From the NCBI GenBank assembly GCA_035515475.1, contig DATJBF010000076.1:1-58536 (forward strand): a DNA stretch of 58,536 bases, written 5' to 3'. Position 1 is the stretch's first letter; every line of letters starts with the position of its first letter. The translations under genes and the position numbers were made by a program. A model generated the notes under the pieces. The model was not told where the DNA came from, searched no databases, and saw only the letters and a list, made by a program, of their open reading frames with translations. This document shows, piece by piece, positions 23,744 to 32,823 of the stretch. Origin of the DNA: DATJBF01 sp035515475. GTDB lineage: Bacteria; Verrucomicrobiota; Verrucomicrobiia; Palsa-1439.

Positions 23744-24029
23744 ACAACTGAACGAGCTGTTCCGGGCTGCGCGCACGGACAGAGCCGATACGTCCCGCGC
23801 GGAGTACGGGTTTGAAACGCGGCTGGCGGCACGGCTTCGCGCGGAACGCGAGCGGTTCGTTCCCTGGCCCGCCATCGCGTGGAGGCTCGCGCCCGCGTTC
23901 GCCGTTATCGTGGCCGCCGCCGCCGTGTGGCTCATGGCGACACCGGGTATCAATTCGACGGACCTGCGCAGCGCGATTGCCGACGACGAAGTCGAGCGCA
24001 TGCTGGTGACCCATTTCACGGGAGATTGA
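23733..24029 (+). CDS. Putative anti-sigma factor, single membrane span
   Basis: The product has 98 residues. An N-terminal cytoplasmic segment ('MNDEQLNELFRAARTDRAD') is followed by one membrane helix (about 54-70, 'FAVIVAAAAVWLMA') and a short periplasmic tail. There is no HxxxCxxC zinc motif. The overlap with the sigma gene, single span and size fit an anti-sigma factor; the sequence alone does not prove it. Confidence 0.6.
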   Translation: MNDEQLNELFRAARTDRADTSRAEYGFETRLAARLRAERERFVPWPAIAWRLAPAFAVIVAAAAVWLMATPGINSTDLRSAIADDEVERMLVTHFTGD

Positions 24030-24030
24030 C

Positions 24031-24408
24031 ATGAAGAATTGGAAAGCCATCGTAGGTGTCCTGGTTGTTTTCCTGCTCGGAATGACGGCAGGCGGCCTGA
24101 TTACCATTGGCGTGATCCGTCATCTGTTCCAGTGGGGACACGGGCCACAGGCTCGGGCGAATTTCATCGTGCGCCGGTTGAGCTGGGAACTGCGGCTGGA
24201 TGCGCAGCAGCGGCAACAGTTGCGCGGCATCGTCCAGGAAGGTCAACAGGAAATGTCGGCCGTGCGGCAACAGGTGCGTCCCCAGGTGGAAACGATCCTC
24301 GACCGGGCCGATGCCAAAGTCCGGGCGATCCTGCAGCCGGACCAGGTCGCGAAGTTTGACAAGCTGGTCGCCGAGCGCAAAGCGAAGTGGGCAGAAACCG
24401 AGAAGTAA
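24031..24408 (+). CDS. Periplasmic sensor-like protein (Spy/CpxP/ZraP type)
   Basis: The product has 125 residues. A membrane anchor or signal (about 6-28, 'AIVGVLVVFLLGMTAGGLITIG') is followed by two long helices with 'LRLDAQQRQQLRGIVQEGQQEM' and 'KVRAILQPDQVAKFDKLVAE', the LTxxQ-like repeats of Spy/CpxP and heavy-metal resistance proteins. It starts one base after the anti-sigma stop. It probably senses envelope or metal stress for the sigma/anti-sigma pair. Confidence 0.7.
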   Translation: MKNWKAIVGVLVVFLLGMTAGGLITIGVIRHLFQWGHGPQARANFIVRRLSWELRLDAQQRQQLRGIVQEGQQEMSAVRQQVRPQVETILDRADAKVRAILQPDQVAKFDKLVAERKAKWAETEK

Positions 24409-24422
24409 GGTAGAATCACACG

Positions 24423-24845
24423 GTGCCGAAACCCCACGAGTTCTTCGATCACACCGCCGACATCGGCGTGCATGTCTTCGGCCGCACGCTGGAAGAACTG
24501 TTCACGAATGCGGCGGGCGCCCTTTACGAGGCCCTCGGCCAACTGCAGAAGTCGGAGGTCCGAGACCAGAAACTGCTTGAGATCGAGGCCGGGACGCTGG
24601 ACGACCTGCTGCACGACTGGCTGGCCGAGTTGCTGTACGAGGTCGAAGCGAATCATCTTCTGTACGATGAGATCGAAATCGGCAGCCTGACCCCCCAACG
24701 CGTCTCGGCGACGCTGTACGGCGGGGAGATCGATTTTGATCGCTCGCAACCCAACGACGAGATCAAGGCGATTACCTATCATGAACTCCGGGTCGAACAA
24801 CTACCCGACGCCACCTGGCGCGCCACCGTGATTTTTGACGTGTGA
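24423..24845 (+). CDS. Archease
   Basis: The product has 140 residues from a GTG start. It has the archease signature 'FFDHTADIGVHVFGRTLEELFTNAA', 'LLHDWLAELLYEVE' and 'AITYHELRVEQLPD'. Archease promotes guanylylation and turnover of the RNA ligase RtcB. No rtcB lies in this window. It follows the sensor-like gene by 14 bp, and is possibly co-transcribed with it. Confidence 0.93.
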   Translation: MPKPHEFFDHTADIGVHVFGRTLEELFTNAAGALYEALGQLQKSEVRDQKLLEIEAGTLDDLLHDWLAELLYEVEANHLLYDEIEIGSLTPQRVSATLYGGEIDFDRSQPNDEIKAITYHELRVEQLPDATWRATVIFDV

Positions 24846-24926
24846 GCGCTTGACTCCTGCCGCCGGTCCTGCCATCATGTCCATAGTTGTCCATTCCGGG
24901 CTATAAATAGGCATTCTTGGAGAAAA

Positions 24927-25616
24927 ATGCAACTAACTGTCCAGGACGTCGCTGGCTTGCTTAAAGTGTCGGAGAAAACGGTTTATCGCTGGATCAACGA
25001 GCGGAGCTTGCCCGGCTACCGCGTCAGCGGCCAGTATCGATTCAACCGCGCGGAACTGCTGGAATGGGCGACTTCCCGAAGGATCCACGTCTCGCCCGAA
25101 ATCTTCCAAGAACCCGAGAGCACCGCGACGCCTCTCCCCGGTTTGGGGGACGCGCTGCAGGCCGGCGGCATCTTCTATCGGTTAGCCGGGGCGGACAAAG
25201 AATCGGTGCTCCGGAGCGTCGCGGAAAACATGCGATTGCCGGAGGAAGTCGACCGTGAGTTTCTGCTGCGGGTGCTGCTGGCGCGAGAAGCCCTGGCGTC
25301 TACTGGCGTCGGTGACGGCATTGCGATACCGCATGTCCGCAACCCGATCGTGTTGCATGTGAACCGTCCCATGATCAGTCTGGGATTCTTGGAGAAGCCG
25401 GTCGAGTTTGGCGCCCTGGACGGCAAGCCGGTCCATGCATTGTTCTCGGTAATCAGTCCGACCGTTCGCGCTCATCTTCATCTGCTTTCGCGGTTGGCGT
25501 TTGCGATCCACGACGCGGGCTTCAAAGCCGCCGTGGTGCGTCAGGCTTCGCGCGACGAGATTCTCGGTGAAGCGCGCCGTGTGGAAACGAATCTGGCGGA
25601 GAAGGCGGCTCGATAG
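24927..25616 (+). CDS. HTH (excisionase-type) - PTS EIIA fusion regulator
   Basis: The product has 229 residues. Residues 1-50 are a MerR/excisionase-type DNA-binding domain ('LTVQDVAGLLKVSEKTVYRWINERSLPGYRV', ending 'QYRFNRAELLEWATSRRI'). Residues about 75-220 are a PTS EIIA type-2 domain with the phosphorylatable His in 'GDGIAIPHVRNP' and 'HLHLLSRLAFAIHD'. Such fusions couple phosphoryl relay to transcription. The ribosome site GGAG is present. The next gene begins directly at the base after its stop, so it is the first gene of the membrane-complex operon and probably its regulator. Confidence 0.85.
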   Translation: MQLTVQDVAGLLKVSEKTVYRWINERSLPGYRVSGQYRFNRAELLEWATSRRIHVSPEIFQEPESTATPLPGLGDALQAGGIFYRLAGADKESVLRSVAENMRLPEEVDREFLLRVLLAREALASTGVGDGIAIPHVRNPIVLHVNRPMISLGFLEKPVEFGALDGKPVHALFSVISPTVRAHLHLLSRLAFAIHDAGFKAAVVRQASRDEILGEARRVETNLAEKAAR

Positions 25617-27557
25617 ATGTTCCTTCTCCTGTTTGCGGTGGGAATCCTTGTGCTAAGCGGGCTGGCAGCGCTGTGGCGACCGCGGTTGGGCATAGGCGGG
25701 TTGGTCACGGCGTGCGTGATCGGGCTCGTCTCCCCTGTGCGCGTGCTCGCCGGTGGAGCGGGTGAATCTCTGAGACTGGCTTGGAACGTTCCGTACGGGG
25801 CGTTCTTCGTGCAGTTGGATGCACTATCGGCCTTCTTCCTAATCCCGATTTTCGGCCTTTCGGCGCTCACCGCAATTTATGGAGACGAATATCTTGCCGC
25901 GTGGCGGGGGAAAAATTCCCTTGGCGCATCCTGGTTTTTCTTCAATCTGCTCGTCGCCAGCATGGTGATGGTGGTGGTGGCCCGAAACGCCATTCTGTTT
26001 CTCACGGCATGGGAATTGATGGCGCTGACTTCGTTCTTCCTGGTCACGTTCGAGGACGAGACGGAAAGCGTGCGCGACGCGGGGTGGACATATCTGGTGG
26101 CGTCGCATCTCGGCACGGCGTTTCTGCTGGCCATGTTCATCTTGTTGGGTCGTCAGAGTGGTTCGCTGGACTTCAACCGGTTCGCACCTGTCAACGCTGG
26201 CGCTTTGTTCCTGCTGGCGGTCGTCGGTTTCGGCACGAAGGCCGGCTTCATGCCGTTTCACGTCTGGCTGCCCGAAGCGCACCCGGCGGCGCCCAGTCAC
26301 GTGTCGGCCCTGATGTCTGGCGTAATGATCAAGATGGGCATTTACGGATTGCTTCGGACGCTCATGTTTTTGGGTCCGCCACCGTTGTGGTGGGGCTGGC
26401 TGTTGGTGGCGATTGGACTCAGTTCGGGCGTGCTCGGCGTCCTGTTCGCGCTGGCGCAACATGACCTCAAGCGGCTGCTGGCGTATCACAGCGTGGAGAA
26501 CATCGGTATCATCGCCCTCGGTCTGGGAGTGGGATTGCTGGGAATCAGTTCAGGATCGATGCCGCTGGCGGTGTTGGGGTTTGCGGGCGCCCTGCTGCAC
26601 GTGGTCAATCACGCCCTGTTCAAGGGCTTGCTCTTTCTCGGTGCGGGTGCCGTGATCCATGCGACGGGTACGCAGGAGATCGAGCACCTGGGAGGACTGT
26701 CAAAGCGGATGCCATGGACCGCAGCGACCTTTCTCATCGGCGCCGTGGCAATTTCCGGATTGCCTCCACTGAATGGTTTCGTGAGCGAATTCCTGATTTA
26801 TCTGGGTTCGTACGCGGGAGCCGTGCACAATGACGCACCGGTAGCGATCCCGTTGCTCGGCGTAATTGCTGGTTTGGCGTTAATCGGCGGCTTGGCAGCG
26901 GCCTGTTTCGCCAAAGCGTTCGGCATCGTGTTTCTCGGAGAGCCACGCCATGATCGCATGGCGCAGGCGCGTGAGCCGGGGCTGATGATGCGGCTGCCGA
27001 TGGCGTTGCTGGCGGCAGGTTGCGTCCTCATCGGATTACTCGCGCCGTTCGTGGTGAAGGTCCTGCCCCCGGTATTGGCGGAACTGACGCGCCTGTCTGT
27101 GGCCGACGGTCTCGCGGATGCCGTTCGGCCGCTCACGCTGATTGTCTTCGGCAGTGCTGGGTTCATCGTCCTCGTGGGTGGACTGCTGTGCCTGCGATGC
27201 GTCTTGCTGGCGGGTCGCGCCGTGGAGACCACGGTGACGTGGGACTGCGGTTACGGGCGACCCACGCCACGGATGCAGTATACCGCGTCGTCGTTTGCGC
27301 AACCATTGATGGAATTGTTTGCGCCGGTGGTGCGCACGCGGCGCAAATTTGTGGCGCCGACGGGGATTTTCCCACAGGCATCGTCCCTGGCGACGGAAAC
27401 ACCGGACATGGCACGCGAAGCCGTGTTCCGACCCTTGTTTGCGGGGATCGGCTGGACGCTGGGACGATTGCGCTGGCTGCAGCAGGGGCGGATTCAACTC
27501 TACGTCCTTTACATCGCGCTTACGTTGTTGGTTTTGTTGATCTGGAAATTGGCTTGA
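25617..27557 (+). CDS. hyfB: Hydrogenase-4 subunit B / NuoL-like antiporter-type subunit
   Basis: The product has 646 residues and about 14-16 membrane helices. The proton-translocating core (about 60-420) has 'WELMALTSFFLVTFE', 'LGTAFLLAMFILLG', 'GTKAGFMPFHVWLPEAHPAAPSHVSALMSGVMIKMGIYG', 'YHSVENIGIIALGLGVG' and 'VNHALFKGLLFLGAGAV'. These are the conserved Lys/Glu/His positions of Mrp/NuoL/HyfB subunits. It should conduct protons or sodium in the membrane complex encoded by the operon. The C-terminal extension (about 540-640) contains 'TWDCGYGRPTPRMQYTASSFAQPL', as in HyfB. Confidence 0.9.
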   Translation: MFLLLFAVGILVLSGLAALWRPRLGIGGLVTACVIGLVSPVRVLAGGAGESLRLAWNVPYGAFFVQLDALSAFFLIPIFGLSALTAIYGDEYLAAWRGKNSLGASWFFFNLLVASMVMVVVARNAILFLTAWELMALTSFFLVTFEDETESVRDAGWTYLVASHLGTAFLLAMFILLGRQSGSLDFNRFAPVNAGALFLLAVVGFGTKAGFMPFHVWLPEAHPAAPSHVSALMSGVMIKMGIYGLLRTLMFLGPPPLWWGWLLVAIGLSSGVLGVLFALAQHDLKRLLAYHSVENIGIIALGLGVGLLGISSGSMPLAVLGFAGALLHVVNHALFKGLLFLGAGAVIHATGTQEIEHLGGLSKRMPWTAATFLIGAVAISGLPPLNGFVSEFLIYLGSYAGAVHNDAPVAIPLLGVIAGLALIGGLAAACFAKAFGIVFLGEPRHDRMAQAREPGLMMRLPMALLAAGCVLIGLLAPFVVKVLPPVLAELTRLSVADGLADAVRPLTLIVFGSAGFIVLVGGLLCLRCVLLAGRAVETTVTWDCGYGRPTPRMQYTASSFAQPLMELFAPVVRTRRKFVAPTGIFPQASSLATETPDMAREAVFRPLFAGIGWTLGRLRWLQQGRIQLYVLYIALTLLVLLIWKLA

Positions 27558-27560
27558 GCC

Positions 27561-28475
27561 ATGAAGCTTATCGCTCTTCTTCAACCACTGTCGGCCCTCG
27601 TGTTGTCGCCCGTCCTGCTCGGCGTGATCAACCGCACAAAGGCATGGTTCGCCGGCCGGAGTGGTCAACCGTTGCTGCAGCCGTACTACGACCTGGGAAG
27701 ACTTCTGCGCAAAGGTGCGGTGTACAGCCGCACGACGACGTGGGTCTTCCGCGGGGGCCCAATCATTGGATTGGCCGCGGTGTTGGTGGCGACCACTCTC
27801 GTACCGCTCGGTGGACTGCGGGCCACTCTACGCTTCAGCGGAGACCTGGTGCTGTTTGCCTACCTATTGGGATTGACACGCTTGTTCGCCGTATTGGCGG
27901 CGCTGGACACCGGATCGAGTTTTGAGGGCATAGGTGCGAGTCGCGAGGTGACGTTCTCCGCACTGGCGGAACCAGCCCTGCTTCTCGGGTTGGCGGCGCT
28001 GGCGCGGCAATCTGGCAGTCTATCACTTTCCACGATCTATTCGTTGCTGTCAGCCGATGCGTGGCTGAAGGCGGGCCCGATGTTGGCATTGGTTGTCGGC
28101 GCCTTGATGGTCGTATTTCTGGCCGAGAATGCGCGCATTCCGGTGGACGACCCAACCACGCATCTCGAGTTGACGATGATCCACGAAGTGATGGTTCTCG
28201 ACCATAGCGGGCCAGACCTGGCGTTCATCCTCTATGGCGCGGCATTGAAGTTGTGGGTGCTGGGGTCGCTTCTCGCCGGGTTGATCGTTCCGGTTCGGAC
28301 GGGCAATCCGTGGCTGGACGGTGGAGCTGGTCTGCTCGGAATGCTGGCCGTCGCCGTCGCCGTCGGGATCGTCGAATCCTCGATGGCCCGGTTGCGGCTG
28401 CCCCAACAGGTAACGGGCTTATTGGTCGGCGCGGGTGTGCTGGCTGCGGTCGCGTTGATCTTGAGTTTGAGGTGA
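27561..28475 (+). CDS. hyfC: Hydrogenase-4 subunit C / NuoH-like membrane subunit
   Basis: The product has 304 residues with about eight helices. It has 'GQPLLQPYYDLGRLLRKGAVYS', 'SSFEGIGASREVTFSALAEP' and 'ENARIPVDDPTTHLELTMIHEVMVLDHSGPDLA', all conserved in HyfC/HycD/NuoH. It anchors the peripheral redox arm to the membrane arm. It starts three bases after hyfB. Confidence 0.92.
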   Translation: MKLIALLQPLSALVLSPVLLGVINRTKAWFAGRSGQPLLQPYYDLGRLLRKGAVYSRTTTWVFRGGPIIGLAAVLVATTLVPLGGLRATLRFSGDLVLFAYLLGLTRLFAVLAALDTGSSFEGIGASREVTFSALAEPALLLGLAALARQSGSLSLSTIYSLLSADAWLKAGPMLALVVGALMVVFLAENARIPVDDPTTHLELTMIHEVMVLDHSGPDLAFILYGAALKLWVLGSLLAGLIVPVRTGNPWLDGGAGLLGMLAVAVAVGIVESSMARLRLPQQVTGLLVGAGVLAAVALILSLR

Positions 28476-28479
28476 CAGC

Positions 28480-29118
28480 GTGAATGCCGACGTTATTTTG
28501 ATCCTGTTGGTGTTGACCAATCTTCGGCTGCTGGGCGCCAGCCGGCTGGGGGCCAGCATCCGCACCGTGGCCGTGCAGGGAGTCTTGCTGGGTGCACTGG
28601 CGCTACTGGCTCACCACAATCACCTGACCGTGGCGGTGTTGGTCGTGGCGCTGGGTGGTATGACGTTGAAGGGCGTGGTCTTTCCGTGGCTGCTGTTTCG
28701 GGCACTGCGTGCGGCGGAAGTCGAACGGGAGGTCGAACCGTTCGTGGGAGCGATTCCGTCGCTTTTGGCCGGCGTGGCGGCGTTGGGGGCCTCGCTTTGG
28801 TTGACCGCCCGACTACCGTTACCCGAACCGTCCCACTCTTCCTTATTGGTGGCGGTGGCGTTGTTTTCGATGTTCGTCGGGCTCTTTCTGATCATTACGC
28901 GCAAGAAGGCGATCAGCCAGGTGCTCGGATTCCTGGTGATGGAAAATGGGATCTACGCGTTCGGCGTCGGACTTGTGGTCGACTCGCCGTTGTTGGTCGA
29001 ATTGGGGGTGCTGCTGGACGTGTTCGTGGCGGTGTTCATCATGGGGATCATCATCTTTCACATTAGCCGCGAGTCCGATCACATCGACACGCACAAGCTT
29101 TCCAGCCTGAGAGATTGA
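28480..29118 (+). CDS. hyfE: Hydrogenase-4 subunit E-like membrane protein
   Basis: The product has 212 residues from a GTG start and has about six helices. 'VLGFLVMENGIYAFGVGL' and 'LLDVFVAVFIMGIIIFHI' match HyfE, whose C-terminal part is NuoK-like. It stands between the hyfC and hyfF genes in the operon. Confidence 0.88.
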   Translation: MNADVILILLVLTNLRLLGASRLGASIRTVAVQGVLLGALALLAHHNHLTVAVLVVALGGMTLKGVVFPWLLFRALRAAEVEREVEPFVGAIPSLLAGVAALGASLWLTARLPLPEPSHSSLLVAVALFSMFVGLFLIITRKKAISQVLGFLVMENGIYAFGVGLVVDSPLLVELGVLLDVFVAVFIMGIIIFHISRESDHIDTHKLSSLRD

Positions 29119-29120
29119 GC

Positions 29121-30599
29121 ATGACGGTCCTGCTCTTGATTCTTATTCCCGCGGCGGCCGGTGGCCTCGCGTTTTTCGTTCGGGCCGACCGCCCGCGACG
29201 GGCTTTGTTGGTGACGACTGCCGCGGGGCACACCAGTTTGACGGTCAGCGCGTGGGTTTGCCGACCGCGGCCGACACCGGGTGGCTGGTTCGCTTTGGAT
29301 GGGTTGGGGCTGTTGTTCCTGAGCATCACCAGCGTACTGTTTTTGGCCGTGTCCGTGTACACGCTGAGCTATCTACGACGGGAGCGCCAGGGAGGCATCA
29401 CGGACATCGAGGAAGGTTTCCTTTTCGACAACGCGCCGGAGGCCACGTTTACGGCCTGTCTGCTTCTCTTTCTGGCAGCAATGACACTCGTCACGGTCAG
29501 CCAGCATGTCGGCCTGTTGTGGGTGGCGGTGGAGGCGACGACACTGGCGAGCGCGCCGTTGATTTATTTCCATCGCCATCACCGCTCGCTGGAAGCGACG
29601 TGGAAGTATTTGTTGATTTGCTCCGTGGGAATCGCGCTGGCTCTGCTCGGCAATTTCTTTCTCGCCGTGGCGGCCTCACACCCACAGGCGGGGACGTCTG
29701 GGTCGTCACCGTCGATGTTGTTTGCCAATTTGGGGTCGCAGGCAACGCAATTGCATGTTCCGTGGCTGAAGGCGGCGTTCCTGTTGATTCTCGTGGGCTA
29801 CGGCACCAAGATGGGACTCGCTCCGTTGCATACGTGGTTGCCGGATGCCCATAGCGAATCCCCGTCAGTTATCTCGGCATTGCTGTCGGGCGCGTTGCTC
29901 AACTGTGCGTTTCTCGGAATCGTCCGCACGCAGCAGGTCTGCGTGGCAGCCGGTCTTGGCGGTTTCAGCCGGCAATTGCTCGTGGGCTTTGGCCTGATCT
30001 CGATGGCTGTGGCGGCGGCATTCATCGTGGGCCAGAGCGACTACAAACGGATGCTGGCCTACTCGAGCGTCGAGCACATGGGGATCCTCTCGCTCGGCAT
30101 CGGACTGGGTGGCGCCGGCGTGTTTGGCGCGCTGTTGCACGCCATCAACCACTCGTTGACCAAGGCGATGCTGTTCCTGATTGCCGGCAATATCCTCGGC
30201 ACGTTCCGCACCAAGTCCACCGTCGAGGTGCGCGGCGTTTTGCGGGCGCTACCGGTGTCGGGCGTGGTGTGGCTGGCTGGCCTGTTTGCAATCACGGGGT
30301 CGCCGCCGTTTGGCCCATTCCTTAGCGAGTTCACAATTTTGAAGGCGTCGCTCGACGAAGGTCGCACGATCGTGGCCGTCATCTACCTGGCGTTGCTGGC
30401 GGCAATCTTTATCGGCATGGCGACCGTGGCGCTGCGCATGGCGCAGGGCGAGGCGAGCAGAGAACCTCAACGCGAACCGCTGATCGCCGTCCTACCACCG
30501 GCGCTGCTCGGCGCCGGCGTGCTGCTTTTGGGGATTTACATTCCGCCCGCCATTGACAATTTGCTGCACGAAACTGCACGCGCGCTGGGAGGTCTGTGA
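29121..30599 (+). CDS. hyfF: Hydrogenase-4 subunit F / NuoN-NuoM-like antiporter-type subunit
   Basis: The product has 492 residues from the ATG at 29121 (a TTG two codons upstream is also possible). Key segments are 'WVAVEATTLASAPLIYFHRH', 'GTKMGLAPLHTWLPDAHSESPSVISALLSGALLNCAFLG', 'YSSVEHMGILSLGIGLGG' and 'AINHSLTKAMLFLIAGNI'. It is a second ion-translocating subunit. It overlaps the next gene by four bases (GTGA). Confidence 0.9.
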   Translation: MTVLLLILIPAAAGGLAFFVRADRPRRALLVTTAAGHTSLTVSAWVCRPRPTPGGWFALDGLGLLFLSITSVLFLAVSVYTLSYLRRERQGGITDIEEGFLFDNAPEATFTACLLLFLAAMTLVTVSQHVGLLWVAVEATTLASAPLIYFHRHHRSLEATWKYLLICSVGIALALLGNFFLAVAASHPQAGTSGSSPSMLFANLGSQATQLHVPWLKAAFLLILVGYGTKMGLAPLHTWLPDAHSESPSVISALLSGALLNCAFLGIVRTQQVCVAAGLGGFSRQLLVGFGLISMAVAAAFIVGQSDYKRMLAYSSVEHMGILSLGIGLGGAGVFGALLHAINHSLTKAMLFLIAGNILGTFRTKSTVEVRGVLRALPVSGVVWLAGLFAITGSPPFGPFLSEFTILKASLDEGRTIVAVIYLALLAAIFIGMATVALRMAQGEASREPQREPLIAVLPPALLGAGVLLLGIYIPPAIDNLLHETARALGGL

Positions 30600-32044
30600 C
30601 CACGACGCACAACGGCGAGAAATCCGATCGACGGCAACTTTCCGTCAGCTCCCTCGTTGAGTTTCGTCGGAGTATCGTGCATCAAGTGAGTGAGGGCGCA
30701 CGAATCGCCGCACTGTTCGGCCTGCCGAACGGGAATGATTCGGCGGGACTCATGGCCGTGCTGGCCAACGGAACCACCGGCACGCTCTCCAGCGTGAGTG
30801 CCGTCGTGACGGGTGAGTACCCGTCGTTGACACCCGATTGTCCGCCAGCGCACTGGTTCGAGCGTGAGATCGCCGAACAATGGCACGTGACACCGCAGGG
30901 TCACCCCTGGTTGAAACCAATCCGCTCGGGCGGTGAGGCTAATCACTTCCGCGTGGAGGGCGACGAGATCCATGAGGTAGCCGTTGGACCCGTCCACGCG
31001 GGCATCATCGAACCCGGCCATTTTCGTTTCCAGTGTCACGGCGAGCACGTGTTGCATCTGGAGATCTCATTGGGCTACCAGCACCGGGGCGTCGAACGAG
31101 CCCTGGTGGGCGGGCCGAACAAGCGGGCCATCCACTACATGGAAACGCTGGCGGGCGACACGACCGTCGGTCACACACTGGCGTATTGCCAAAACGTGGA
31201 ATCTCTCTCCGGCTGCCGGGTGCCCGCGCGGGCGCAAGCAGTGCGCGGCATTGCTCTGGAACTGGAACGGTTGGCCAACCATACCGGGGACCTCGGAGCA
31301 TTGGCGGGTGACGTTGGCTATCTTCCAACGGCTTCGTTCTGCGGCCGCATTCGTGGCGATTTTCTCAACATGACGGCGCTGCTCTGCGGCAACCGATTCG
31401 GACGCGGATTGGTGCGACCCGGCGGCGTCGCCTACGACGTCGACGAAACACGTGCGAGACGATTGCTCGAACGGCTTGAACAAGCGACGCGCGACGTGAC
31501 CGGCGCTGTGAGCCTGCTGTGGAACACGTCCTCCGTACGCAGCCGGTTCGAAAACACCGGCGCCGTTTCGCAGCAAATCTGCCGCGACTTGGGCTTGGTG
31601 GGAGTGGCGGCCCGGGCGTGCGGAATGGAGCGCGACGTGCGACACGAGTTTCCCACGGGCATCTACCAGTTCTTCCAGATTCCGGTCTCCACATATCCGA
31701 CGGGTGACGCGTTCGGTCGTGGGTACGTCCGCTGGCTGGAGATTCAGCGGTCGGCGGCCTTTATTCGGGAGCAACTGAAGTCACTTCCCGCCGGGCCGAT
31801 CCGCGTACCGGTCGGGCCGCTGGCCGCGGATGCGGCGGTGGTGTCGTTGATCGAAGGCTGGCGCGGCGAGATTTGTCACGTCGCCCTGACCGACGAGCAG
31901 GGGAGGTTCGCCCGCTACAAGATTGTCGATCCGTCATTTCACAACTGGATCGGATTGGCGATGGCGATGCGGAACCAGCCGATCTCTGACTTCCCGCTGT
32001 GCAACAAGAGCTTCAATTTGTCCTACTGCGGACACGATCTGTGA
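30596..32044 (+). CDS. hyfG: Hydrogenase-4 subunit G-like large subunit (NuoC-NuoD type) without Ni ligands
   Basis: The product has 482 residues from a GTG start. The N-terminal about 120 residues are NuoC-like ('AHWFEREIAEQWHVTPQGHPWLKPIR'); the rest is the NuoD/HycE fold ('LEISLGYQHRGVERALVGG', 'ELERLANHTGDLGALAGDVG', 'GIYQFFQIPVSTYPTGDAFGRGYVRW'). The positions that hold CxxC pairs in [NiFe] hydrogenases read 'GDTTVGHTLAYCQ' (L1) and 'DPSFHNWIG' (L2), with no cysteine pairs. So the subunit cannot bind a Ni-Fe site as in HycE/HyfG and belongs with energy-converting-hydrogenase-related (Ehr) complexes. Confidence 0.88.
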   Translation: MTTTHNGEKSDRRQLSVSSLVEFRRSIVHQVSEGARIAALFGLPNGNDSAGLMAVLANGTTGTLSSVSAVVTGEYPSLTPDCPPAHWFEREIAEQWHVTPQGHPWLKPIRSGGEANHFRVEGDEIHEVAVGPVHAGIIEPGHFRFQCHGEHVLHLEISLGYQHRGVERALVGGPNKRAIHYMETLAGDTTVGHTLAYCQNVESLSGCRVPARAQAVRGIALELERLANHTGDLGALAGDVGYLPTASFCGRIRGDFLNMTALLCGNRFGRGLVRPGGVAYDVDETRARRLLERLEQATRDVTGAVSLLWNTSSVRSRFENTGAVSQQICRDLGLVGVAARACGMERDVRHEFPTGIYQFFQIPVSTYPTGDAFGRGYVRWLEIQRSAAFIREQLKSLPAGPIRVPVGPLAADAAVVSLIEGWRGEICHVALTDEQGRFARYKIVDPSFHNWIGLAMAMRNQPISDFPLCNKSFNLSYCGHDL

Positions 32045-32055
32045 GGTAGGGACTC

Positions 32056-32823
32056 ATGTTTCGAAACGTGCTGGCACGACTGCAACAAGGACACAGCACC
32101 ATTGCGTTCCCCCAATCGGTGCCGACAATGCCGGACCGGTACCGCGGCCGGCCCGTGGTTGACCGCGCGAAATGTCCGGACAACTGCCTCGATTGTGCCG
32201 AGGCCTGTCCGACAAACGCGATTACGATCGACGAGAAGAGGTTGCGGCTGGATCTCGGCCGATGTCTGTTTTGCAATGATTGTGTGGACGCCTGCCCGGA
32301 GAAAGCGATCCGCTACACGCACGGGTTTCGGCTGGCCACAAACCGGCGTGATGATTTGGTCATGACTGACGGCCCGTTGAAACTGGCGCGAGCCCTCGAT
32401 GGCAAGGCACGGCGTCTGTTTGGACGTTCGTTGAAGCTGCGACAGGTCAGCGCCGGCGGCTGCAACGGCTGCGAAGCCGACGTCAACGTCCTAAACACGG
32501 TGGTGTTCGACCTGGGCCGGTTCGGGATCCAGTTTGTTGCTTCGCCCCGGCACGCGGACGGCCTGCTCATTACCGGACCGGTCACCGAAAACATGAAACT
32601 GGCGCTGCAAAAGACGTACGACGCCGTGCCGGCGCCGAAGCTTGTCATTGCGGTCGGAGCGTGCGCAATCGCCGGTGGGCCGTACATCGATCATCCTGAA
32701 GCATGCAACGGCGCCGCATGCGTCGTTCCCGTCGATCTGTTTGTGCCCGGCTGTCCACCGCATCCACTGACCATTCTTGATGGTTTGTTGCGGCTCCTTG
32801 GTCGAATCGAAGGCCCGCCATGA
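32056..32823 (+). CDS. Fused ferredoxin (HyfH-like) and NuoB-type small subunit (HyfI-like)
   Basis: The product has 255 residues. Residues about 30-95 carry two [4Fe-4S] motifs, 'CPDNCLDCAEACP' (with an extra residue: CxxxCxxCxxxCP) and 'CLFCNDCVDACP'. Residues about 125-250 are the NuoB/HyfI small subunit with 'GGCNGCEADV', 'GACAIAGG' and 'PGCPPHPLTI', the ligands of the proximal N2-type cluster. In E. coli these are separate genes (hyfH, hyfI); the fusion gives the electron path to the catalytic-site subunit. It overlaps the permease gene by 4 bp. Confidence 0.88.
   Translation: MFRNVLARLQQGHSTIAFPQSVPTMPDRYRGRPVVDRAKCPDNCLDCAEACPTNAITIDEKRLRLDLGRCLFCNDCVDACPEKAIRYTHGFRLATNRRDDLVMTDGPLKLARALDGKARRLFGRSLKLRQVSAGGCNGCEADVNVLNTVVFDLGRFGIQFVASPRHADGLLITGPVTENMKLALQKTYDAVPAPKLVIAVGACAIAGGPYIDHPEACNGAACVVPVDLFVPGCPPHPLTILDGLLRLLGRIEGPP

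Noticed and set aside
30596..32044. Functional [NiFe] hydrogenase large subunit
   Set aside because: The cysteine pairs that bind the Ni-Fe site are missing at both ends.
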